In this document: piece after piece, positions 42,853 through 50,893 of the stretch
How the letters are laid out: every line of letters starts with the position of its first letter
How positions within the stretch are numbered: position 1 is the first letter of the stretch
Source of the DNA: Pedobacter sp. KBS0701
GTDB taxonomy: Bacteria > Bacteroidota > Bacteroidia > Sphingobacteriales > Sphingobacteriaceae
Length of the DNA: 64,000 nucleotides
Direction of reading: 5' to 3'
NCBI RefSeq assembly: GCF_005938645.2
Contig: NZ_CP042171.1
Location: 5,332,001 to 5,396,000, forward strand
The notes under the pieces: model-generated
The model's database searches: none
What the model saw: the letters and a program-made list of their open reading frames with translations, nothing else
What the model was told of the DNA's origin: nothing
Position numbers and translations under genes: made by a program

Positions 42853-42954
42853 GAGGCAAAGGTAAGTCTTTAGTCTGAAGTCTTTAGCCCGAAGTCGAAT
42901 TTTGCTATGCTCAATATCAATTTTGGCCCTTATAGAAACTCATTTTGGTAAATA

Positions 42955-43389
42955 TTAATCCAACGTATTAACCTTTACCAGATCGCTCGCCCACTGCAAC
43001 GGCTTCCTACCGTTCCGTCCGTCAACAACACCGCTTACTTTCATCGTTTTCCGGTCATTGCTCAAGGTGTAATAGTTTGCATATTGCCTGCCTTTAAGAT
43101 CATAAGTAGCATCGGTCCTTGCATCCGAAATATTTAGTACATACATGTTGCTGGATAAAATTTTAAATGTGCCACTATGCGTGATGATCTGTACACCACC
43201 TTCTTTGGCGATATTATAAAAACTTCCATCTGCTTTAAAAACGACTTTACAGCCCGGATTACTGGTATCGTTCCAGATGCCAACAAAAGGCTTGATTTCT
43301 TTTAAATTAGCTTGTTGTACGGTTTTACAGGAAAAGATAGTTAGTACTGCAAAGAAAATTACTGCAATTTTTGATATTCTTTTGAGCAT
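42955..43389 (-). CDS. Small lipoprotein, DUF4488/lipocalin-like
   Basis: A 144-residue lipoprotein (lipobox FSCK near residues 20-23). The body LKEIKPFVGIWND, CKVVFKADGSFYNIA and TYDLKGRQYANYY resembles DUF4488/lipocalin-like beta-barrel proteins of Bacteroidetes. It interrupts the rimM-trmD pair and so is likely a separate transcription unit. Function unknown. Confidence 0.65.
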   Translation of the reverse strand: MLKRISKIAVIFFAVLTIFSCKTVQQANLKEIKPFVGIWNDTSNPGCKVVFKADGSFYNIAKEGGVQIITHSGTFKILSSNMYVLNISDARTDATYDLKGRQYANYYTLSNDRKTMKVSGVVDGRNGRKPLQWASDLVKVNTLD

Positions 43390-43828
43390 GTTAAATTGAT
43401 TAGAATGAAATCTAAATTAATAATTTTTCTTCTAAAAACATACACTGTTAATCACCTTCTTCTAGTTCAAATATTTCCTCAACAGGCTTATCAAAAACCA
43501 GGGCCTTTTTTTAGCGCCAATAAGGTTGATGGAATATACTTCCCTGATTCGATGGTTATTGATTGTCTGTCTTGAACCCGCATAAGGTCTGTAGTAAAAT
43601 TTAACAATTAAAATTAGTGGGGGTGTAAATACCCTCCTGATTGCCAAACCACAAACCTAATACTACAAAATTAACAAGCCATTACCTTGTACTTGTTCCT
43701 ACCGTGCGGACGCATCTTTTTGGGAATGGTTTTTCGGCGTCTTGCTAAGCTTGCTTTGAAAAACCACAACATTGAGTGAAGAATCCCGCTAATCCCAAGG
43801 GTCGGGTAAATCAATAAGGAAAATATTT
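43390..43828. other. Non-coding stretch
   Basis: No supported gene. A 61-codon minus-strand frame (43,462-43,647) lacks a convincing start or composition. The right part near 43,700-43,800 (CCGTGCGGACGCATC, GGAATGGTTTTTCGGCG) looks like a fragment of a dispersed repeat, but I cannot define its borders. Confidence 0.45.
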
Positions 43829-44356
43829 TTAGTTTTCGAGATAAATGTCCAGCAAACCTTCAGGTAAATCGAGGGTGAGGATTTTTTCATTCTCGTCGTA
43901 TTCTACAATAAAATCTTCATTTAGCGGGAACAGAATTTCAGTTTCTTTATAAATCACCGTAGCTACAAATTGCTGTGGATATTCGTTTACTTCCAAAATT
44001 TCGCCCAATTCGCCCAAAGTTTCATCTATAGCTAAATAACCTTTAAAGTCGGTATAGAAAAATTCTCCTTCTTCGCGTTCGGGCATTTTCGAAAGAGGCA
44101 GGTACAACTTCTTTTTTAATAGCGGTTGCACTTTATCAATATGATCGGCATCATCAAAGTTAAAGTAGCCTGTTTTATTGGATTGTAGCTTTGTTGAAGC
44201 TACAAAATACGGAACGAGTTTACCATTCATATCGGCAAAAACCACATCAAATTCGAGTTGTTCATATTCATCGAATTCGAAAAACACCTGAACTTCTCCC
44301 TTTAAACCCCTCGTTTTGGTAACGTAACCTATATAAAATGCTTCTTCGTGTTTCAT
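43829..44356 (-). CDS. rimM: RimM, 16S rRNA processing factor
   Basis: A 175-residue ribosome maturation factor that binds S19 and helps 30S assembly. The N-terminal domain carries YIGYVTKTRGLKGEVQVFFE. The C-terminal PRC-type barrel has FFYTDFKGYLAI, GELGEILEV and PLNEDFIVEYDENEKILTLDLPEGLLDIY. I start at the ATG at 44,356; a GTG six bases upstream is possible. The start overlaps the CCCCTAAA repeat. rpsP lies upstream, separated by a terminator. Confidence 0.94.
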   Translation of the reverse strand: MKHEEAFYIGYVTKTRGLKGEVQVFFEFDEYEQLEFDVVFADMNGKLVPYFVASTKLQSNKTGYFNFDDADHIDKVQPLLKKKLYLPLSKMPEREEGEFFYTDFKGYLAIDETLGELGEILEVNEYPQQFVATVIYKETEILFPLNEDFIVEYDENEKILTLDLPEGLLDIYLEN

Positions 44357-44416
44357 ACCCACCCCTAAATCCCCTAAAGGGGACTTATTAACACCCCCCT
44401 TTAGGGGCAGGGGGTA
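44356..44416. repeat. Inverted repeat CCCCTAAA/TTTAGGGG
   Basis: TACCCACCCCTAAA (44,356-44,369) is matched by TTTAGGGGCAGGGGGTA (44,400-44,416) with small gaps. An inner CCCCTAAAGGGG palindrome is also present. This CCCTAAATCCCCTAAAGGGG wording recurs in Pedobacter-type genomes and overlaps the start of rimM. Confidence 0.5.
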
Positions 44417-44423
44417 TTAATAA

Positions 44424-44457
44424 AAAATAGCGTTCCGAATATCCGGAACGCTATTTT
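44424..44457 (-). terminator. Terminator between rpsP and rimM
   Basis: A perfect 14-base stem (AAAATAGCGTTCCG / CGGAACGCTATTTT) with a six-base loop lies 20 bases after the rpsP stop on the minus strand. Confidence 0.75.
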
Positions 44458-44477
44458 ATGAGACAAAATAATTAAAA

Positions 44478-45038
44478 TTATTCTGCGCCTTCTTCTTTAG
44501 TAGCTTCTGCTGCAGGAGCTTCTTCAGTTGCTTCAGCCTCAACAGCTGGCGCTTCTTCTTCAACAACCTCTTCTGCAACTGGTGCATTTTTAGCTGCGAT
44601 AGCTGCTGCTTTATCTTCTTTTTTCTTAGCTTCTGCTGCTAATGCTGCTTTACGCGCATCTGCTTTAGAAGTAGCTAAACCTTCTGTTTTACCAGAAATT
44701 TTACCCGCTTTAGCATCTAACCAAGCTGTAAATTTTTCATCTGCCTGTTCTTGAGTTAAAGCTCCTTTTTTAACACCACCTTCTAAGTGTTTTTTGTATA
44801 AAACACCTTTGTAAGAAAGGATAGCACGAGCAGTATCAGTTGGCTGTGCACCACTGTTAACCCAAGCTAAAGTTTTTTCGAAGTTAATTTCGATGGTAGC
44901 AGGATTGGTATTTGGGTTGTAAGAACCTAAACGCTCAATAAATTTACCATCACGTGGAGAGCGAGAATCTGCTACCACAACGTGGAAAAAAGGTTTACCT
45001 TTTTTCCCGAATCTTTGCAATCTGATTTTAGTTGCCAT
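44478..45038 (-). CDS. rpsP: Ribosomal protein S16 with long acidic tail
   Basis: A 186-residue 30S protein. The first 85 residues are S16 (IRLQRFGKKGKPFFHVVVADSRSPRDG, ERLGSYNPN). Residues from about 90 add an Ala/Glu/Lys-rich tail (EEVVEEEAPAVEAEA) absent in E. coli S16 (82 residues). Such tails are usual in Bacteroidetes S16. A strong terminator follows before rimM. Confidence 0.97.
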   Translation of the reverse strand: MATKIRLQRFGKKGKPFFHVVVADSRSPRDGKFIERLGSYNPNTNPATIEINFEKTLAWVNSGAQPTDTARAILSYKGVLYKKHLEGGVKKGALTQEQADEKFTAWLDAKAGKISGKTEGLATSKADARKAALAAEAKKKEDKAAAIAAKNAPVAEEVVEEEAPAVEAEATEEAPAAEATKEEGAE

Positions 45039-45181
45039 TTTCTTTTGTATTTATGTATTCAACATAGTTCCCGGAGCTGCATGCTGCGGGGCTGCAAAGA
45101 TAACTAAAATACTGGAAATTAAAAACATAGTTTAATTTCTTTGTTTTCAGGATATTTGCGCCAAAATATTTGCAGATACAA

Positions 45182-45703
45182 ATGGAAAGAATTGCGATTG
45201 ATATGGACGAGGTGATTGCCGATGCCGTTGGAAAATTTATTAAACTGTATAACCGTGATTTAAATGTTCCGCTTGATTTAAAGATTGATGCCGGAAACGA
45301 AATTTATCACCATGTGCCCCAGGAGGCAAACCAAAAATGGTTCGAATATATAAATGAGCCCGGTTTTTTCCGCGATCTTAAAGTTATTGCAGATAGCCAA
45401 CGGGTAATTAAAGCTTTACAGGAAAAATATGATGTGTATATTGTTTCAGCGGCGATGGAATTCCGTAATTCATTAGTTGATAAGTACGACTGGTTGGCCG
45501 AACATTTTTCTTTCATCGATTGGCAGCACATCATGTTCTGTGGAAATAAAATTGTAAACGTCGACATCATTATCGACGACCGCACCAAAAACTTTATAAA
45601 TTTTACAGGTCGGCCGCTGTTGTTTACTTCGCCACATAATTTACTGGTAACTGAATACGAACGCGTAAATAACTGGGAAGAGGTCGCGGGTTTGTTATTA
45701 TAA
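45182..45703 (+). CDS. 5'(3')-deoxyribonucleotidase-like HAD phosphatase
   Basis: A 173-residue phosphatase. It starts MERIAIDMDEVIAD: the DMDEV motif is the HAD nucleophile (DxDxV) of the NT5C type. YIVSAAMEFRNSL is motif II and DDRTKNFINF the late acidic pair. It dephosphorylates deoxynucleoside monophosphates. I take the ATG at 45,182 rather than a TTG 12 bases upstream. It is divergent from rpsP. Confidence 0.85.
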   Translation: MERIAIDMDEVIADAVGKFIKLYNRDLNVPLDLKIDAGNEIYHHVPQEANQKWFEYINEPGFFRDLKVIADSQRVIKALQEKYDVYIVSAAMEFRNSLVDKYDWLAEHFSFIDWQHIMFCGNKIVNVDIIIDDRTKNFINFTGRPLLFTSPHNLLVTEYERVNNWEEVAGLLL

Positions 45704-45984
45704 ATCTACATCAAGGCATTTCAACCTCAATGGAGCGTTCAACTAATGTTCATAATAGATTTCATTTTAATTGCATAAAAATAACGATGCAAGTATAGTG
45801 GTTTAATCCATCTATGCATTCATTTCCTAAAAGTTAAAGTTGTCAATCAATATATTTCCTTTGATTAATTTTTGGGCATAAATTTTTTGGGCATAGCTTA
45901 AGAGCAATCGTTGCTAATCTTTCCTCTTTCGAAAAAATGTAACATTTTTTTAAAATTTTGTTCTAATGATAAAAAACTGAAACT
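45704..45984. other. Non-coding stretch
   Basis: AT-rich, with no gene, hairpin or repeat I can support. It should contain the promoter of the YbjQ-like gene. Confidence 0.5.
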
Positions 45985-46308
45985 ATGTTAGTAACCACAA
46001 CGCCTACGGTTGAGGGCAGAAAAATTATAAAGTATATTGGTTTAGTAACCGGAGAAACCATTATTGGTGCAAATATTTTTAAGGATTTATTTGCAGGCAT
46101 AACAGATATAGTAGGGGGCAGATCGAGTTCTTACGAACGCGTTTTAAGAGAGGGTAAAGATACTGCAGTTAACGAAATGCAGCAGTACGCAGCCGCATTA
46201 GGCGCAAACGCAATTGTTGGTGTAGATTTAGATTATGAAACTGTGGGCAGCGGAGGCAGCATGCTCATGGTAAGCGCCAATGGTACTGCTGTAATTTTAG
46301 CAGATTAA
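45985..46308 (+). CDS. YbjQ/UPF0145 family protein
   Basis: A 107-residue protein forming pentameric rings in solved relatives. Signature: TTPTVEGRKIIKYIGLVTGE, GGRSSSYERVLREGKDTAVNEMQQYAAALGANAIVGVDLDYE. Sometimes named heavy-metal-binding, without firm proof. Its length is standard. A terminator follows between it and the convergent pfkA gene. Confidence 0.9.
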   Translation: MLVTTTPTVEGRKIIKYIGLVTGETIIGANIFKDLFAGITDIVGGRSSSYERVLREGKDTAVNEMQQYAAALGANAIVGVDLDYETVGSGGSMLMVSANGTAVILAD

Positions 46309-46343
46309 GAAATTGCTTATTGCGAAAACTAAGCAAAAACAAG

Positions 46344-46376
46344 AAAGTCTTTCCGGTGCGGGAAAGACTTTTCTTT
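46344..46376. terminator. Terminator between YbjQ-like gene and pfkA
   Basis: AAAGTCTTTCC / GGAAAGACTTT, an 11-base perfect stem with a six-base loop and T-rich right flank, between two convergent genes. Confidence 0.8.
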
Positions 46377-46394
46377 TTATATGCTGTTTCTGTT

Positions 46395-47378
46395 TTAAAA
46401 CGAAAGTATATCAATAAGTTTAAGCCACTTGGCACTCACTTTTTCTGCATTAATGTGTTTAATGGCATGATCGAAAGGGGTAAAAATAATTTCGCGGTTT
46501 ACCTGCCCGGCCATTACGCCGCTTTCGCCACTAATTAAACCCTCTACAGCAGCAACACCTAAGCGACTTGCCAATACACGGTCCATACAAGTTGGTTTAC
46601 CTCCCCGCTGAATGTGGCCTAAAACTGAAACCTTTGTATCGTAGTGCGGGTATTTTTCCTGCAAAATTTCGCCAACCTTAAATGCACCTCCTGTATCATC
46701 ACCTTCTGCAACAATAATAATTTTTGAGGCTTTATCTTTACGGCTATGCTCTAATTTATGTAGAATGTCATCGGCGTTCATGTTTGCCTCTGGAATCATG
46801 ATGGCCTCAGCACCTACGCCTATTCCACTTCTTAAAGCAATTAATCCGGAGTCACGACCCATCACTTCCACAATAAAAAGCCTGTCATGCGATTCGGCCG
46901 TATCCCTGATCCTGTCTACCGCATCAATAACAGTGTTGATAGCAGAATCATAACCGATAGTAAAATCGGTACCTGCCAAATCATTATCAATTGTTCCTGG
47001 TAAACCTACAATCGGGAAATCGAACTCTTTAGAAAAAATATTGGCACCTGTAAATGTTCCGTCACCACCAATTACCACTAAAGCATCAATGCCTTTAGCT
47101 TTCAGGTTTTCATAAGCTTGTTTTCTGCCCTCAACGGTTCTAAAAGCTTCACTGCGTGCGGTTTTTAAAATGGTTCCTCCGCGCTGGATAATATTTGCTA
47201 CAGATTTGCGGTCCATAGGGATAAAATCATTGTTGATCAGCCCTTCGTAGCCACGGATAAAACCAGTTACTTCAATGTCATAGTAAATAGAGCCTCTTAC
47301 TACGGCCCTAATTGCAGCGTTCATCCCTGGCGAATCGCCGCCAGAGGTTAAAACACCAATTTTTTTAATCTTATTCAT
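46395..47378 (-). CDS. pfkA: ATP-dependent 6-phosphofructokinase
   Basis: A 327-residue glycolytic enzyme. GVLTSGGDSPGMNAAIRAVVR starts it, then GYEGL, GGDGTFTGA, GLPGTIDNDL and the catalytic GYDSAINTV region; MGRDSG and HIQRGG complete the fructose-6-phosphate and effector sites. I start at the ATG at 47,378 (MNKIKKIG); a start 11 codons earlier would overlap the upstream gene. It is transcribed with dsbD-like genes only by position. Confidence 0.96.
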   Translation of the reverse strand: MNKIKKIGVLTSGGDSPGMNAAIRAVVRGSIYYDIEVTGFIRGYEGLINNDFIPMDRKSVANIIQRGGTILKTARSEAFRTVEGRKQAYENLKAKGIDALVVIGGDGTFTGANIFSKEFDFPIVGLPGTIDNDLAGTDFTIGYDSAINTVIDAVDRIRDTAESHDRLFIVEVMGRDSGLIALRSGIGVGAEAIMIPEANMNADDILHKLEHSRKDKASKIIIVAEGDDTGGAFKVGEILQEKYPHYDTKVSVLGHIQRGGKPTCMDRVLASRLGVAAVEGLISGESGVMAGQVNREIIFTPFDHAIKHINAEKVSAKWLKLIDILSF

Positions 47379-47382
47379 TTGT

Positions 47383-49065
47383 TTATTTCTTGGCAAATCC
47401 TGATAATCCATTATCCAGATATTGCAAATATTTATCTATATCAAATTCTACTCCAATAGGAGGAGAAACTAATTCTTTTTCATCAGTCCCCAAAAGTACA
47501 TAATATGGTTGCGAAATAGTATTAAATCTTTCGGCCTGCAAATGTTTGAATTTTTTACCAACGGTATTCACTTTTGTGCCTAAAATTTTAGAGTCAAATT
47601 GTTCTGCTTCAGGTAAACTGGTTTTATCATCCGTATAAAGCGATACCACCACATAATCTTCTTTCAATTTTTTAAGCACTCTTGGGTCAGACCAAACCCT
47701 GGCTTCCATTTCGCGGCAATTTACACAACCATGTCCGGTAAAATCGAGAAATAACGGTTTTTTTACTTCTTTGGCATAAGCTAATGCTTCCTGATAATCA
47801 AAAAAACCATCAATATTATGCGGAATGTGCAGGAATTCAGCATATTTACGTTTAGCATGGCTAGTTGCTGCCGTTTGGTTTGATCCGCCACCACTATCTT
47901 GTCCGATTACAAAATCCTGGGTAGATAGCGGGGGGACCAGTGCACTTACAGCTTTTAAAGGTGCTCCCCATAAACCTGGGATGAGATAAATGGCAAACAC
48001 AAAAGTTGCTGTTGCAATAAATAATCTTGGCACAGAAATATAAGGGAGGTCGCTATCATGAGAAAACTTAATTTTTCCCAATAAATAAACACCCAAAATT
48101 AAGGCCAGTACAATCCATATCGCCAGGAATATCTCCCGGTCCAATATTCCCCAGTGATAGGCCAGATCGGCTGTTGAAAGAAATTTTAATGATAAACCCA
48201 ACTCTAGGAACCCCAGAAAAACTTTAATTGAGTTTAACCAACCGCCTGATTTTGGTAGTCCCGTCATTAAACTTGGGAAAATAGCAAACATGGTAAAAAT
48301 TAACGCCAATGATAGCGAAAAGCCGAACATGACGATAACTGGTGTTAACAGATCGGTATTAATGGCGACCAAAGATGTTCCAATTAATGGCCCTGTACAA
48401 GAAAAGGAAACAACTGCCAGGGTTGCAGCCATAAAAAAGATTCCGCTTAAACCTTTAGCATCCGATTTTGCATCGAGTTTATTTACAAACGAACTTGGTA
48501 GCGTGATTTCGAAAGCGCCTAGAAACGATACGCCAAAAACAATTAGGATAAGAAAGATGAAAATATTAAAAAATCCATCGGTCGATATTTCATTTAATGC
48601 ACTGGCGCCCCAGATCAAGGTAATAATTACGCCTAAACCCACATAAATTACAATAATCGATAAACCATAAATAATAGCACTCCTGATTCCTTTTGCCCTG
48701 CTTTCGGCTCTTTTGGTAAAGAAACCGACAGTAAGCGGAACCATCGGAAAAATACATGGAAGAAAAAAAGCAGCAATACCGGCCAAAAGGCCCAAACCAA
48801 AGGTTACCCAAAGTGATTGTTTTGGAGCATCTTTTCCAGTTACCGTAGTTTTTCCTGCCTTAACCGCATCTTTTTTAAGGGTATCTTTTTCCGTTTTTAC
48901 CTGCATATTGGCAGCACTATCCTGTGCTGAACCAACCTCGGTAAAAACAATATCATCAGGAGGAGCGGTTGCTGTGGTATCTTGTGTTACGAGGGCGTAA
49001 CTCTTAATGGCTGGCAATGCAATAAACATTGTAGCCATTAACAACAATAATAAAACCTTTTTCAT
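47383..49065 (-). CDS. DsbD-like transmembrane thiol reductase (beta and gamma parts)
   Basis: A 560-residue protein with a signal peptide, a charged linker, eight membrane spans (about 85-370) and a C-terminal thioredoxin domain. The membrane part contains LPCIFPMVPLTVGFF and SCTGPLIG, with the two cysteines that shuttle electrons. The thioredoxin site is CVNC near residue 445 (GHGCVNCREME). The N-terminal DsbD-alpha domain is missing and is encoded separately just upstream. The pair would carry reducing power from cytoplasmic thioredoxin to the periplasm. Confidence 0.9.
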   Translation of the reverse strand: MKKVLLLLLMATMFIALPAIKSYALVTQDTTATAPPDDIVFTEVGSAQDSAANMQVKTEKDTLKKDAVKAGKTTVTGKDAPKQSLWVTFGLGLLAGIAAFFLPCIFPMVPLTVGFFTKRAESRAKGIRSAIIYGLSIIVIYVGLGVIITLIWGASALNEISTDGFFNIFIFLILIVFGVSFLGAFEITLPSSFVNKLDAKSDAKGLSGIFFMAATLAVVSFSCTGPLIGTSLVAINTDLLTPVIVMFGFSLSLALIFTMFAIFPSLMTGLPKSGGWLNSIKVFLGFLELGLSLKFLSTADLAYHWGILDREIFLAIWIVLALILGVYLLGKIKFSHDSDLPYISVPRLFIATATFVFAIYLIPGLWGAPLKAVSALVPPLSTQDFVIGQDSGGGSNQTAATSHAKRKYAEFLHIPHNIDGFFDYQEALAYAKEVKKPLFLDFTGHGCVNCREMEARVWSDPRVLKKLKEDYVVVSLYTDDKTSLPEAEQFDSKILGTKVNTVGKKFKHLQAERFNTISQPYYVLLGTDEKELVSPPIGVEFDIDKYLQYLDNGLSGFAKK

Positions 49066-49166
49066 TTGTGTGTTTTGTGTGTGTATTTTGAATCCGTGAA
49101 ATTAAGAATAATTTTAGAAACCATTTTTTTTAAACCACAACACCTTGTAGATTTTACTTTAAAAAG

Positions 49167-49194
49167 AAACAGTCCCGAAAACCCGGGACTGTTT
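49167..49194 (-). terminator. Terminator after the DsbD-alpha-like gene
   Basis: AAACAGTCCCG / CGGGACTGTTT, an 11-base perfect stem with a six-base loop, 19 bases after the stop at 49,214 on the minus strand. Confidence 0.75.
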
Positions 49195-49213
49195 GCAAAT
49201 ATTTTGATGTCAA

Positions 49214-49663
49214 CTATTTAACCGGAATACTGAACTCAACTTCTTCTGGCGGAAGACATTGTTTATCGTTACAAACCATAAACTCTACCACGCCTTTAAC
49301 AACTGTAGTTGCTTTGTTTAGCTTAATTTTTTGTTGAAAAATTACCGCTTTTTCAAAATAACTTACATTCATTTTAAAAGTGCTTTCATATTTAACAATA
49401 GCTTTAGGCTCAATTGTTTTAGCTACAAGGCTGAAATCTTTAGAAGGGGTAAAAGTAAAAGTAGTTTTTACCGGCCCTCCGTCTTTCACATTCTGAGAAT
49501 AAATATGCCATCTGTCATCAATTGTTGCTTTTAAATAAATTATAGCTTCAGTTTTACTTACTTTTTTTGCAGAGTAAGCCCACGTTACCGGTTTTTCAAT
49601 TTGAGCGAATGCGCCAGCAATGGTAAAAAGTACCATCGAAAGCACCAGGGTGATTTTTTTCAT
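49214..49663 (-). CDS. Secreted DsbD-alpha (N-terminal domain)-like protein
   Basis: A 149-residue periplasmic protein with a signal peptide (ending AGAFAQ). The beta-sandwich body ends in VCNDKQCLPPEEVEF, whose two cysteines match the redox pair of the DsbD N-terminal domain. It is the missing partner of the DsbD-like membrane protein encoded 148 bases downstream, but a terminator lies between them. It would receive electrons and reduce periplasmic targets. Confidence 0.85.
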   Translation of the reverse strand: MKKITLVLSMVLFTIAGAFAQIEKPVTWAYSAKKVSKTEAIIYLKATIDDRWHIYSQNVKDGGPVKTTFTFTPSKDFSLVAKTIEPKAIVKYESTFKMNVSYFEKAVIFQQKIKLNKATTVVKGVVEFMVCNDKQCLPPEEVEFSIPVK

Positions 49664-49669
49664 TTGTGT

Positions 49670-50446
49670 TTATTTTGTGTGTGTAAATTCAATTTCTTTA
49701 AAGTTAAAAATTTTTAAACCTTTTTCTGTATCAACGTTTAGTCTACCGTTATCTTCAACTCCTTTAATGATTCCTTCAAAAACCTCGCCGTTATGTTTAT
49801 ATAACGCAGAAACCTGATAGTTATACAGCCTCGCAAGGTAATCATTTTGTAAAATACTGTATTTCCCTTCCCTCAAAATTAAGTAGTATTTTTCCATAAA
49901 AATGAATATTTTATCCATAATATCCATTAAAGGTACATCTCTTTGTAAAATTCGAATGATGGAAGTGGCTCGCTCGCTTATGCTTTCAGAAAATTCTGAT
50001 TGATTTACATTTAAGCCAATGCCAACTACTGATGATTTAAAAGAACTGCCTGTCAGTGTATTTTCGATTAATATCCCGCCTAATTTCTTATTATGGTAAT
50101 ACATATCATTGGGCCATTTTACTTTTATTCCCTCCGGCACAAAATAAGCTAAGGCATCACTAACAGCCAAACTAACGGCAATATTTAAATAAAACTGCTT
50201 ATCAAGTGGCAAAAAAGAAGGCTTTAAATAAATACTTGTACTAATATTTTTACCCGCCTGGGTTTGCCAAACGCTTTCCTGCTGTCCTCTTCCGGCAAAC
50301 TGATTGTCTGCCATAATTACAGTCCCTTCAGCTAATGGCTCGGATTTTGACACCAAGTTTTTTAGAAAGTTATTCGTAGAATCAACTTCTTTTAATTTGA
50401 TTAAATTTTGACCAACAAATAGTGTCGAAAAAGTGTTATTTTGCAA
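49670..50446 (-). CDS. birA: Biotin-[acetyl-CoA-carboxylase] ligase
   Basis: A 258-residue enzyme attaching biotin to the carrier of acetyl-CoA carboxylase. VDSTNNFLKN, FAGRGQQESVWQ (biotinyl-AMP loop, about residues 50-62), KWPNDMYYHNKKLGGILIE and VGIGLNVNQ are diagnostic. No DNA-binding HTH domain, so not a repressor. The best start is a TTG at 50,444-50,446 (TTG CAA AAT), since the usual first residues QNNTFSTLFVGQ follow it and no ATG fits. rsfS is divergent. Confidence 0.93.
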   Translation of the reverse strand: MQNNTFSTLFVGQNLIKLKEVDSTNNFLKNLVSKSEPLAEGTVIMADNQFAGRGQQESVWQTQAGKNISTSIYLKPSFLPLDKQFYLNIAVSLAVSDALAYFVPEGIKVKWPNDMYYHNKKLGGILIENTLTGSSFKSSVVGIGLNVNQSEFSESISERATSIIRILQRDVPLMDIMDKIFIFMEKYYLILREGKYSILQNDYLARLYNYQVSALYKHNGEVFEGIIKGVEDNGRLNVDTEKGLKIFNFKEIEFTHTK

Positions 50447-50490
50447 GTGTTGAATTTATAATATTGTAATTCCAAAATTAAAGCATTTTA

Positions 50491-50865
50491 ATGGTAAAAA
50501 AGAAAATAGTAGCCCTTTCTACATACCTTTCAGAGTTAGCCGTTCACGGCATACAGGAAAAAAAAGGAGAAGATATAGTGCGGTTAGATCTTAGAAATAT
50601 TCATACTTCAGTCGCTGATTATTTTATTATAGCAAGTGCCAACTCCGGTACTCAGGTAAAAGCTATTGCCGATAGTGTAGAAAAAGAAATATATAAAGCC
50701 ACTCAGGCCGATCCGAGACATAAGGAAGGTTTCGAATCAGCAGATTGGATTATTCTTGATTATTTCGATGTGGTTGTGCACATTTTTAAAACAGAAAAGC
50801 GCCACTTTTATGGCATAGAAGAACTTTGGGGAGATGCAGAAAGCACAAATTATCAAAGCGCATAA
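50491..50865 (+). CDS. rsfS: RsfS, ribosome silencing factor
   Basis: A 124-residue protein that binds L14 and blocks 50S-30S joining in starvation. VRLDLRNIHTSVADYFIIASANSGTQVKAIADSVE and GFESADWIILDYFDVVVHIF are characteristic. ftsH follows 28 bases downstream, a common Bacteroidetes pairing. Confidence 0.96.
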   Translation: MVKKKIVALSTYLSELAVHGIQEKKGEDIVRLDLRNIHTSVADYFIIASANSGTQVKAIADSVEKEIYKATQADPRHKEGFESADWIILDYFDVVVHIFKTEKRHFYGIEELWGDAESTNYQSA

Positions 50866-50893
50866 CCTAATAGAACCATTTTGACAAAGACAA

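Noticed and set aside
43462..43647. 61-codon minus-strand frame between rimM and the lipoprotein gene
   Set aside because: No good start, no motif and skewed composition; likely chance.
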